Source: an uncultured Flavobacteriaceae bacterium (GTDB taxonomy: Bacteria; Bacteroidota; Bacteroidia; Flavobacteriales; Flavobacteriaceae). From it: a stretch of 18,430 nt of DNA. Every line of letters starts with the position of its first letter. Within the stretch, counting starts at the first letter, position 1. The notes under the pieces were generated by a model. It saw only the letters and a list, made by a program, of their open reading frames with translations. It had not been told where the DNA came from and did no database searches. The stretch lies in contig CAJWAY010000014.1 of the NCBI GenBank assembly GCA_913020685.1, forward strand, positions 1-18,430, read 5' to 3'. The translations under genes and the position numbers were made by a program. Of this stretch, positions 1 through 7,677 are shown piece by piece.

Positions 1-2
1 CG

Positions 3-773
3 GCCGACAACGGCATGCCTTTTCCTTATGCTAAAGCCAATGTTCAGGAGTTTGGTACCCATGTTCCACTGGCGATCTCACTGCCTAATGTCATAAAAGG
101 AAAAGAGGTTTATGAGCCTGTCGGATTGATAGATTTGGCGCCTACTTTAATGGAACTCGTGGGATTGGAAGATGCCATGACGCCCACCGGAAAAAGTTTA
201 CTCCCTGTTTTGACAAATAAAGAACATTCCCCACACAAAGAGTATGTACTTACCGGAAGGGAACGCCATACCCATGCCAGACCGGATAATTTGGGTTACC
301 CTGCCCGAGCAATCAGAACCCAAGAATACTTATATGTGCATCACTTCAATCCTGAACGCTGGCCTCAGGGAGACCCGGTTCACTCAACTCCTGAGAATGA
401 CCAAAGAAGCATGGTTAAAGGTTTCAAATCCCTCTATCCCGGCTACCACGATGTAGACCCTTCACCTTCTAAGGAGGAAGTCATGGCCATGCAAGACACC
501 CCATATTTTGATAGGGCATTTGCTAAAAGACCACAAGAACAATTGTACGACATTCAAAAAGATCCCTATTGCACTCAAAATATTGCTGTGTTCCCAGAGT
601 ATAGAGAGGTGTTAATCCAACTCAAACAACAACTGCTATCTGATCTAAAAGAGCAGGGCGATCCGCGTGTTTCTGACAATCCAGTATTTGACAGCTACCC
701 GCGATATTCGACCATGCGTAACTTTCCTGGCTTTAACTTAAGGGGAAAATACAACCCAGCATTTGCCCGATAA
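3..773 (+). CDS. Sulfatase (type I, S1 family), C-terminal part, 5'-truncated
   Basis: This is the last 256 residues of a formylglycine-dependent sulfatase, cut by the left window edge; the frame is open from base 3. The visible part begins ADNGMPFPYAKANVQEFGTH, the S1 pattern in which an Asp-Asn of the metal site is followed by a glycine, then 'AKA...E.G..VPL'. The stretch DLAPTLMELVG is the usual sulfatase helix, and RPQEQLYDIQKDPYCTQNIA is the typical C-terminal subdomain motif. The Cys/Ser modification site and signal peptide lie outside the window. The tail 'QGDPRVSDN..FDSYPR' resembles subfamily S1_8, but I cannot confirm the subfamily. The protein is probably periplasmic or surface-bound and removes sulfate esters from a glycan. 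Sampled G+C is about 52%, much higher than in the next two genes. Confidence 0.92.
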   Translation, partial: ADNGMPFPYAKANVQEFGTHVPLAISLPNVIKGKEVYEPVGLIDLAPTLMELVGLEDAMTPTGKSLLPVLTNKEHSPHKEYVLTGRERHTHARPDNLGYPARAIRTQEYLYVHHFNPERWPQGDPVHSTPENDQRSMVKGFKSLYPGYHDVDPSPSKEEVMAMQDTPYFDRAFAKRPQEQLYDIQKDPYCTQNIAVFPEYREVLIQLKQQLLSDLKEQGDPRVSDNPVFDSYPRYSTMRNFPGFNLRGKYNPAFAR

Positions 774-833
774 ATTATTTCACAGAGCAATTAATTTGAA
801 AAAAATACTTTTATTTAAATAGAAATTTATTTT

Positions 834-2363
834 ATGCGGTCTTTTCTTTCAATTTTTATTTATTTATTAGTTTTTCAATTAAAAGCGCAGACCTTTAACG
901 TTTTTGCTGATGGTAATCGTATTGAAGTTCACGAACAAAACGAGGTTCCGTTAAATCATGGTTTATCGAGCTATAAATTTGCTCGTATTACTTTTAGAGG
1001 AAAGCCTATTAATATTAGGGTAGCTTCTTCCGATTTTTCTTTTAATGCTTCTGAATGGTCAATCTCACCAAAGCGATATAAAATAAAAGCTGATAAATCA
1101 GGCAATCAACTTTATTTTAGAATGGATCGACTGGGTTATGTCGTTATTCGATTTAGCCAAGATCAAGACTTTACAAAACGTTTGGTTTTATTATTTGAAA
1201 CTCCCGAAGTTGTTCCGGACAAAAGTGTAAACATAGTTGACCAATATGGTATTGACAATAGCGGTCAAATAAATGAAACTTCAAAAATTCAAATGGCTTT
1301 GAATAATATTTCTGGTAGCGAAAAAGCACTTTATTTCCCGCCTGGAAAATATAAGACAAATAAACTTGAGTTTAGGAGTAATAGCAATATTCACCTTGCT
1401 AAAAATGCAAGAATTATAGCTGATGACAATTCTCTTATTAGTTATTATTCAAAGGACAAAACAAATATCAATCATTTTATTCTTGTCAAAGATGTTCAAA
1501 ACCTCCGTATTTCTGGCTTGGGTACAATAGATGGCAATGGGACCCAAATTAATGCTCTTTCTCACCCTGAGGAATCTTCAAAGAGTAGAATAAGACTATT
1601 ATTCATTTACCGCTCAACTAATGTTCAAATAGAAGGAATAATATTAAAGGATGCTGCCCGATGGAATACTCATATCCTCAACTCCAAGCACATTAGTTTT
1701 CGATATTGTAAATTAATGAATAACCCTGTTGAAAATAAATATCTTGGAAGTTTGGATGGATGGGATCCCGACAGTTCCAGTGATGTATTGATTGAAAACT
1801 CTTTTGGATGGGCTGGAGACGATACTGTTGCTATAAAATGTACAGGATATGGCGAAAATGACCAACAAATCCCTAATGCAGAGAGAATTATCATTCGAAA
1901 TAATGTCTTTTTAACTAAAAAAACTGGTTTAAAAATAGGAACAGAGACCTATTGTGAATTGATGCATAATATTATTTTTGAAAATAACGACATTATCGAA
2001 TCAGATCGAGTAATGGGAATAAATGTAAGAGATGGAGCTTTAGTGAAGAAAGTTCTCTTTAAAAATATTCACTCTGAATTTTGTCATCCAGACCGAAAAC
2101 AAACAGGTATAAACTTTTACATTACAAAAAGAAATAGAGAAACTTCTCCTTTGGGGAGAATCCAAAATATTACCATTGAGGATTGTATTTTCGGGGAGAC
2201 ATTTCCAAAAAAATGGGCCTTTTTCAGACATTATATTCAAACTAAGCAGAATGATTTAAGCGTTCATCTAAAAAATGTTTTTGTAGGAGGAAACAAAATT
2301 GATAGAATGGATTTTGAGTTTTTTGATCCGGAAAAGAATAATGCAGAATTAACCTTTGATTAG
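834..2363 (+). CDS. Exported GH28/GH49-like beta-helix glycoside hydrolase
   Basis: This 509-residue protein has a Sec signal peptide (about residues 1-19, ending LKAQ). Residues 20-125 look like a beta-sandwich, and from about 130 onward there is a right-handed beta-helix that opens like polygalacturonases ('NIVDQYGIDNSGQINETSKIQ', 'LYFPPGKY', 'GLGTIDGNG'). The GH28-type active-site acids are recognisable: DGWDPD at 308-313 and GDD at 328-330. The usual GHG histidine motif is replaced by TGLKIGTE (364-371), and RIK by VRD near 398-400. An N-terminal sandwich before a beta-helix is also the layout of GH49 dextranases, so this is a clan GH-N-like enzyme whose family I cannot settle. It probably cleaves a uronate- or rhamnose-containing glycan in the periplasm. 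The ATG has no Shine-Dalgarno sequence; the preceding 60 bases are AT-rich. G+C is very low (17 of 60 bases in one sample). Confidence 0.8.
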   Translation: MRSFLSIFIYLLVFQLKAQTFNVFADGNRIEVHEQNEVPLNHGLSSYKFARITFRGKPINIRVASSDFSFNASEWSISPKRYKIKADKSGNQLYFRMDRLGYVVIRFSQDQDFTKRLVLLFETPEVVPDKSVNIVDQYGIDNSGQINETSKIQMALNNISGSEKALYFPPGKYKTNKLEFRSNSNIHLAKNARIIADDNSLISYYSKDKTNINHFILVKDVQNLRISGLGTIDGNGTQINALSHPEESSKSRIRLLFIYRSTNVQIEGIILKDAARWNTHILNSKHISFRYCKLMNNPVENKYLGSLDGWDPDSSSDVLIENSFGWAGDDTVAIKCTGYGENDQQIPNAERIIIRNNVFLTKKTGLKIGTETYCELMHNIIFENNDIIESDRVMGINVRDGALVKKVLFKNIHSEFCHPDRKQTGINFYITKRNRETSPLGRIQNITIEDCIFGETFPKKWAFFRHYIQTKQNDLSVHLKNVFVGGNKIDRMDFEFFDPEKNNAELTFD

Positions 2364-2462
2364 GTATTCATTTTAATATGGATTTATTAGATGTTAAATT
2401 TAAAAAGATGGTAAAAAATTATTAATAAATAACCAGATTAAACTCGATTGATAAAGATTTTT

Positions 2463-4913
2463 ATGAAATTAAAAAAAGAGACAATATTTCTATTCTTTTT
2501 TATAATATTTCAACTTTGCATATGTCAAAATAGAATTTCCAGCAAAGAAGGTTTTATATCACCTGACACCGAATCCTTTGAAGGACAGAAGCCAGAGGCA
2601 AATTGGATTTGGGACTCTGGGGACCCAAATCCAAAAAATTATTACTTACATGTTCGTAAAAGGTTTAAATTGATGAACTCAATAAAAGAGGCAAAAGCAT
2701 ATGTCTCAGCCTTTTCCTTCGCCGAAATTTATATAAATGGTGAATATATTGATCGTGTTCCAACTAACCCTGACCCCGAGTATCAAACCTATGAGGAAAT
2801 TGATATTTCTCCTTATCTTAAACTAGGTGGAAATACAATAGCTGCTCTTGTTTACAATGTAGGGGAAGGATTACATCACAGAATGAACGGGAAAGGAGGC
2901 TTTTTCTTTCAATCGAAAATTATCGACTCTGAAGAAAAAATTATCAAGCTCAACACTGATAAAAGTTGGCTAGTTGCAAAAGCAAAAGCGTGGAACAACA
3001 AAACTGATCACCGTCAAATTGATCACACTATAGGAAGGCAAGAAAAGTACGATGCAAGACTTGCACACGATGGTTGGGAACTTAACCATTTTAATGATTC
3101 TAATTGGGAAAATGCCACTGAAATTGGGGTGCCTCCTATAGATCCATGGAATAAGATTGTAGTAATTAACAGGGAGCGTACCTTTTTTAAAAATATCACT
3201 CCTGAGAGAAAATGGATTAGAAACGGCCTTCATATTTATGATTTTGGAAAAGCCATAACTGCTTACCCACGTTTCGTTGCTAATTCAAGTGAGTCAGGAT
3301 TAACCTTTGAAATTGGAACGGCTGAGACACTTGGAAAAGATAGCATTCCATTAATGACTGACAATGTAAATTATATCGACTTTTATATTACTAAAAAGGG
3401 TCTTCAAAGTTGGAACCCTATAACTTGGAGATCCCTCAGATATTTGGCTATAAAAGAAAATAAAGAAGTTAAAATTGAAAATGTTTCAGCAGAATTCAGA
3501 TCATTTCCAGTAAAAAATAGAGGATATTTTTTATGCTCAGATAGTATGCTAAATGATATATGGAAAATTGGAAGATGGTCCATGCAGATTTGCGCTCAGG
3601 ACACTTGGATGGACACTCCTTGGCGTGAGCAAACACAATATATTGCAGGAGATAGTCGCTATATGCTTCGCTATTCAGCGTATAGTTTTGATACAAACAT
3701 AAAATTATTACATGATTACTCCATTCTAAGTGGCGCATTTTCCCAAAGATTTTCTGATGAAGGCGCTATTCGTGGTCGCCATCCAACTGACTATCATTTA
3801 GGACCAAAAACTTCTGCTTATATCCCTGATTATCAATTAGAATGGATTCTTATGATAAAAGAGCATTATATGTTTTATAAGGATCATGAATTAGTCAGAG
3901 AGATATATCCAAATTTAAAATTATTATTGAAATATTTTGAAAATTATGAATCTGACGAAAGAAATCTATTAGGAAAAGTACCAGGTTGGGTTGTTTTAGA
4001 TCATCCAGATACTTTTCAAATGGATGTAAGTGGAGAAAATACTGCAATGAATTGTCTATATTTTGGTGCATTAAATTCAGCAGCATGGTTAGCTCACAAT
4101 ATAATTGGCGACAAAAATCAAGCTAAATTATGGTATAAGAAAGCTGAAGTAATAAAACAATCTGTACAAAAATTCATGTGGCTCAAAAATGAAAAATTAT
4201 TTAAAGATGGCTTGAAAAGTTCAGGAATTACACAGCAAACACAAGTCTATGCTCTAAAATATGATCTTGTCGATGAAAATTATAAACCATCTTTGGTAAA
4301 GTTTATTGAGGCTCAAGGTAAATCATGTGAACAATCTTTTTCTTATTGGCTTCTTAATTCTATGTTTTCTGAGGGTAAAGGCCAATGGGCTCTTGATTAT
4401 ATAAGAAAAAACTGGGGAGAGCAAATGAATAGAAATGATTTTAATGGTGCATGGTTTGAAAACTGGATTCCAAAGTTGGGAAGATCAAAATCTCACGCTT
4501 GGTCTGCTGGACCAACAGCTCTTCTTCCCGAGAAGGTGCTTGGTATTGAACCAATTTTACCGGGCTGGGAAAAATTTAAAATTAAACCTAATTTATATGA
4601 TCTAGAGTGGTGTGAAGGGTTAGTTCCATCTTCAAAGGGGGATATAAATGTTAAAATAAAAAAGCTTATAAAAAATAGCTTAGAATTTGGATTTCAAATC
4701 AAAGCTAATATTCCAATTAATACCGCTTCAATAATATATGTGCCAATTCCAAAAACCAAAACCTTTATAATTGAGGTAAATAAAAAGCTAGTTTGGAAGA
4801 AAGGTCAATATTTTCAAAATGATTCGAACATAAGTTTTCAAAATAAATTAGATGATTTTGTTGTTTTTGAATTTAAATCAGGGAATTATACTGTAAATAC
4901 CCTCATTAAATAA
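2463..4913 (+). CDS. Alpha-L-rhamnosidase, GH78 type, exported
   Basis: This enzyme hydrolyses terminal alpha-L-rhamnosyl residues from oligosaccharides. I start it at ATG 2463 (816 residues), because the upstream TTG at 2448 would only add a five-residue extension before an ordinary signal peptide (MKLKKETIFLFFFIIFQLCI). The order is typical of GH78. A lectin-like N-terminal sandwich (about 45-220, 'AYVSAFSFAEIYINGEYID') is followed by a second sandwich ('YDFGKAITAYPRF', 'WRSLRYLAI'), an (alpha/alpha)6 barrel from about 355, and a C-terminal sandwich after about 690. The acidic cluster DTPWREQTQYIAGD (384-397) matches the conserved GH78 catalytic block; E666 in AWFENW fits the position of the catalytic base. 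HAWSAGP (678-684) is the other family landmark. Sampled G+C is 15 of 60 bases. It sits 99 bp after the GH28-like gene and probably works with it. Confidence 0.9.
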   Translation: MKLKKETIFLFFFIIFQLCICQNRISSKEGFISPDTESFEGQKPEANWIWDSGDPNPKNYYLHVRKRFKLMNSIKEAKAYVSAFSFAEIYINGEYIDRVPTNPDPEYQTYEEIDISPYLKLGGNTIAALVYNVGEGLHHRMNGKGGFFFQSKIIDSEEKIIKLNTDKSWLVAKAKAWNNKTDHRQIDHTIGRQEKYDARLAHDGWELNHFNDSNWENATEIGVPPIDPWNKIVVINRERTFFKNITPERKWIRNGLHIYDFGKAITAYPRFVANSSESGLTFEIGTAETLGKDSIPLMTDNVNYIDFYITKKGLQSWNPITWRSLRYLAIKENKEVKIENVSAEFRSFPVKNRGYFLCSDSMLNDIWKIGRWSMQICAQDTWMDTPWREQTQYIAGDSRYMLRYSAYSFDTNIKLLHDYSILSGAFSQRFSDEGAIRGRHPTDYHLGPKTSAYIPDYQLEWILMIKEHYMFYKDHELVREIYPNLKLLLKYFENYESDERNLLGKVPGWVVLDHPDTFQMDVSGENTAMNCLYFGALNSAAWLAHNIIGDKNQAKLWYKKAEVIKQSVQKFMWLKNEKLFKDGLKSSGITQQTQVYALKYDLVDENYKPSLVKFIEAQGKSCEQSFSYWLLNSMFSEGKGQWALDYIRKNWGEQMNRNDFNGAWFENWIPKLGRSKSHAWSAGPTALLPEKVLGIEPILPGWEKFKIKPNLYDLEWCEGLVPSSKGDINVKIKKLIKNSLEFGFQIKANIPINTASIIYVPIPKTKTFIIEVNKKLVWKKGQYFQNDSNISFQNKLDDFVVFEFKSGNYTVNTLIK

Positions 4914-4977
4914 CATATAGAATTTGATACAGTTAACGAATCTGTTAAAAAAAATTGTTTGCGCCAAAAGATGTAAA

Positions 4978-6432
4978 ATGATTAAAAAACTTCTAACAAC
5001 AGGAATAGGATTTTTTTTATTGTCCTGTCAATCCCCTGAACCGGTTCATGGGCCCTATTTTGCCAATGGGGTAAAAAACGGTTGGGCCGATCAAAATTCT
5101 ATTATACTTTGGACCCGATTGACCCAAAACAAATCTGCCCATTTTAAGGGACATCCTTTTAAGGAGATTTCAAGGGAAAAGATGAAATCCTTGGCTAAAA
5201 ACCAAGATATTGACGGAATCTATAAAACTCAGATTCCCGAAGGATTTTCACTTAAAGACATGGAAGGGTATTGCCCGGGGGCTTACGGGGAGGTGCAGCT
5301 CCACTACTATCCTAATGAAGATCCGGTGGAGGTTATTATTACCAATTGGGTGGCGGTAGATTCCAGCAAAGATTTTACCCATCAATGGAAACTGGATGGT
5401 CTGCAAGCTGGTAAGAAGTATCGTTTAAAAATCTATGCCCGACCCCATAAAGGGCAAAAAATTTCCGATAGTATTTTCGGACAATTTCTTTTACCAGCAT
5501 ATGAAAATACCGCTAAAGATATCAAATTTTGTGTCGTGTCCTGTCATGACTACAACCGTCGTGACGACATGGAAAACGGACACAAAATATACCCCAGTAT
5601 GTCAAAATTAAAACCTGATTTTTATGTGCATACTGGAGATATAGAGTACATGGACAAGCCCTTTCCTTATGCCATGACAGAGGAGTTGATGCGTTTTAAG
5701 TGGAATCGTTTGTTTGCTCTCCCTTTTCAGCGTTCATTTTACAACAATTATACTTCCTATTTTATGAAGGATGATCACGATGTGGGCTATGATGATAGTT
5801 ACCCGGGAAAGGATTATGGAACTGTTACTTTTGAGCGGGGTTTGGAGATATTTGATGAGGAGCAGTTTCCCACTTACCCCAAAAGGTACAAAACCATACG
5901 TTGGGGAAAGGATCTTCAGATTTGGATCGTAGAGGGTAGAAATTACAGGAATCAAAACTATTTGGAGGATGGACCGGATAAAACCATTTGGGGAAAAGCT
6001 CAAAAGCAATGGTTTTATGATACTGTTAGTGCTTCAGAGGCAACCTTTAAGGTATTGATTACTTCTTCCCCTATTTTGGGCCCTGACCGAAAAAATAAAA
6101 ATGATAATCTTAGTAATGCAGGTTATTCTTTCGAACAAGCCGAGATTCTCAATTTTATAAAAAAACAGAAAAACCTATTTATTATCAATGGTGATCGACA
6201 CTGGCAGTATGTTACTCATGATAAAAACACAAATCTTTGGGAATTTGGATGTGGAGCCGGTGCTGATGTTCATGCTGGAGGGTGGAAGCAAGAGAATTTT
6301 CTACCAGAGCATCAATTTCTGAGAGTTAAAGGAGGGTTTTTGTCTGTTTCGGTAAGTAGTGGAAATCTACCAAGTATTGAGTTTACCCACCACGATGTCG
6401 AGGGTAATCAGGTGAATAGGGTCCGCTTTTAA
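4978..6432 (+). CDS. PhoD-like metallophosphatase lipoprotein
   Basis: This is a calcineurin-type phosphoesterase of the PhoD-like family, 484 residues from ATG 4978. An in-frame TTG at 4924 would bury the signal peptide, so I reject it. The N-terminus MIKKLLTTGIGFFLLSC is a lipoprotein signal with the lipidated cysteine at 17. An N-terminal Fn3-like part ('WTRLTQN', 'HQWKLDGLQAGKKYRLKI') precedes the catalytic domain. Metal-site motifs, in order, are SCHD (188-191), HTGD (218-221), KDDHD (264-268) and GDRHW (405-409). The family includes phosphomonoesterases and phosphodiesterases. The natural substrate here is unknown; a phosphate or sulfate ester on the glycan is one possibility. Its stop overlaps the stop of the opposing regulator by 3 bases. 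G+C (about 48% in a sample) resembles the upstream sulfatase, not the two glycosidases between. Confidence 0.87.
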   Translation: MIKKLLTTGIGFFLLSCQSPEPVHGPYFANGVKNGWADQNSIILWTRLTQNKSAHFKGHPFKEISREKMKSLAKNQDIDGIYKTQIPEGFSLKDMEGYCPGAYGEVQLHYYPNEDPVEVIITNWVAVDSSKDFTHQWKLDGLQAGKKYRLKIYARPHKGQKISDSIFGQFLLPAYENTAKDIKFCVVSCHDYNRRDDMENGHKIYPSMSKLKPDFYVHTGDIEYMDKPFPYAMTEELMRFKWNRLFALPFQRSFYNNYTSYFMKDDHDVGYDDSYPGKDYGTVTFERGLEIFDEEQFPTYPKRYKTIRWGKDLQIWIVEGRNYRNQNYLEDGPDKTIWGKAQKQWFYDTVSASEATFKVLITSSPILGPDRKNKNDNLSNAGYSFEQAEILNFIKKQKNLFIINGDRHWQYVTHDKNTNLWEFGCGAGADVHAGGWKQENFLPEHQFLRVKGGFLSVSVSSGNLPSIEFTHHDVEGNQVNRVRF

Positions 6433-7523
6433 TTCTCATTGTAATATTTACGCTCCTCTGAGTGACTGTATTTATAATTTTCTTTAGTAATGATCTCTAA
6501 AGGCGTTGGAATTTCTTTGGCAGGTATCTCCTTATGAACCAAATAGTTGGCTATAGTTATAATTGATTTATACCCTTGATTGAATGATTTTTGAGAAATC
6601 AAAAACTCAACAATGCCTTTTTTTAGTACCTCTACGTTCTGGGGAGTGGTATCAAAGCCAATGATTTTTAGTCTTAATAGATGATTCTTTTCAATAGCTC
6701 TACAGATGAGGGAAACTCGACTTGAAGGAACCATAATTACTCTAACTCTATGATTTTTAGTTAAATAAGAATTGATTTTTTTCTTTACCTTTTCAAATCC
6801 ATCTGATTGATCAAATTTTAGTTGATTTATATGAGCATTTGAAACGTTATCCTGTAAATAACTTTTAAACCCTTTTACACGTTCATTAATTGACTCATTA
6901 TCATGAATATTTTTTCTTGTCATCACAATCAAAAACTCATCTCCATTTTTGGAATATAAATGCGATAATTTCCCCGATAAAACACCTGCGTCATATGAGT
7001 TTTGGCCTATATAGCTTAAGTTACTAATCCTTGATCCACGAAACCCTTCACCTTTTATATCCACATTTAAAAAGATATAAGGAATTTTTTTGTGATTGAG
7101 GAGTTTAATAATTTCATGAGATTCATTTACAAATAAAGGGACCATAACCAGTGCGTCAGGCTCAGTTTTGATAAGTTTTCGAAAGGCATTTAAATAGCTC
7201 TCCGGATCAAATTGGTCAAAGAAAAATAAGTTGTTTTCAATTCCATAGGCACTAACTTCCTGATTTGCTTTCTGAATTCCTGCATAAGGGGACTTCCAAA
7301 AGAGATTCTGCTTGTCATATTGTGGGATCAAAGTTGCCAGATTGTGGTGTTTTTTCATTGCCAATGAACTGGCTATCAAATTAATTTTAAATTTTTTCTG
7401 TTTTAAAATCTTTTTGATTTTGGTCTCCGTCTTTGGAGATACTCCGCCCCGATTATGCAAAACCCTGTCAACAGTTCCCGCAGATACATTGGCTTCCTTA
7501 GCAATATCCTTTATGGTTATCAA
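6429..7523 (-). CDS. LacI-family transcriptional regulator
   Basis: The N-terminus MITIKDIAKEANVSAGTVDR is a classical LacI helix-turn-helix, followed by VLHNRGG and a hinge region. The rest (about 60-345) is a periplasmic-binding-protein-like sugar sensor domain, with 'YAGIQKA', 'DALVMVPLF', 'YDAGVLSGKL' and 'IIGFDTTPQNVEVLKKG'. At 364 residues the length is normal. The start must be TTG at 7521-7523: the helix-turn-helix begins immediately after it and an in-frame TAA lies three codons upstream. It diverges from the sugar operon starting at 7678, so it most likely controls that operon, and perhaps the polysaccharide genes, in response to a sugar or uronate intermediate. The effector cannot be read from the sequence. 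The 3' end overlaps the end of the phosphatase gene. Confidence 0.92.
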   Translation of the reverse strand: MITIKDIAKEANVSAGTVDRVLHNRGGVSPKTETKIKKILKQKKFKINLIASSLAMKKHHNLATLIPQYDKQNLFWKSPYAGIQKANQEVSAYGIENNLFFFDQFDPESYLNAFRKLIKTEPDALVMVPLFVNESHEIIKLLNHKKIPYIFLNVDIKGEGFRGSRISNLSYIGQNSYDAGVLSGKLSHLYSKNGDEFLIVMTRKNIHDNESINERVKGFKSYLQDNVSNAHINQLKFDQSDGFEKVKKKINSYLTKNHRVRVIMVPSSRVSLICRAIEKNHLLRLKIIGFDTTPQNVEVLKKGIVEFLISQKSFNQGYKSIITIANYLVHKEIPAKEIPTPLEIITKENYKYSHSEERKYYNEN

Positions 7524-7613
7524 TGAATCTTAGTTTTTCTAAATATACTATGATATAAATAAATTTTTATTCATTTTTATAAAGTTAATTAAAAATAATA
7601 TCGAATGAGTGAA

Positions 7614-7624
7614 GTAAAATTTAC
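7614..7624. promoter_or_regulatory. Candidate operator: 11-bp perfect inverted repeat
   Basis: GTAAAATTTAC is a perfect 5+1+5 inverted repeat in the divergent region between the LacI regulator and the sugar porter gene. It lies 12 bases before the TATATTTG box, over the place where the -33 element would sit, a position suited to repression. A second, shorter symmetric element, AACGGTT (7626-7632), follows at once. LacI operators usually have an even symmetry centred on CG, which this lacks, and AT-rich DNA makes short palindromes by chance, so the call is tentative. Confidence 0.3.
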
Positions 7625-7636
7625 GAACGGTTTCTC

Positions 7637-7644
7637 TATATTTG
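7637..7644 (+). promoter_or_regulatory. Candidate Bacteroidota -7 promoter box of the uronate operon
   Basis: TATATTTG matches the Bacteroidota primary sigma factor -7 consensus TAnnTTTG exactly, 33 bases before the ATG of the first operon gene. No good -33 TTTG is found about 20 bases upstream (TTTA only), which would suit a regulated promoter. On the other strand TATATTTA (7540-7547) is a one-mismatch -7 candidate for the LacI gene itself, lying about 16 bases before its TTG. Confidence 0.5.
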
Positions 7645-7677
7645 TTTAAGCAGTGTCCGCACACGAATATTAGTTTT

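Noticed and set aside
774..833. Possible promoter box TACTTTTA upstream of the GH28-like gene
   Set aside because: It misses the final G of TAnnTTTG and has no -33 element at proper distance; in AT-rich DNA such matches are expected by chance.
2448..2462. TTG at 2448 as the rhamnosidase start
   Set aside because: It adds five residues ahead of a normal signal peptide whose own ATG is at 2463.
4939..4966. Small inverted repeat TTAAC...GTTAA before the phosphatase gene, followed by a run of A
   Set aside because: The stem is only five AT-rich pairs and is followed by A, not T, on the + strand; it is not a convincing terminator.
4924..4977. TTG at 4924 as the phosphatase start
   Set aside because: The 18 extra residues would place a charged segment before a clean lipoprotein signal that starts at ATG 4978.
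774..4977. Flanking direct repeats that would mark insertion of the AT-rich glycosidase pair
   Set aside because: Comparing 774-833 with 4914-4977 shows only a shared 7-base AT-rich string; no transposase, integrase or tRNA fragment is present.
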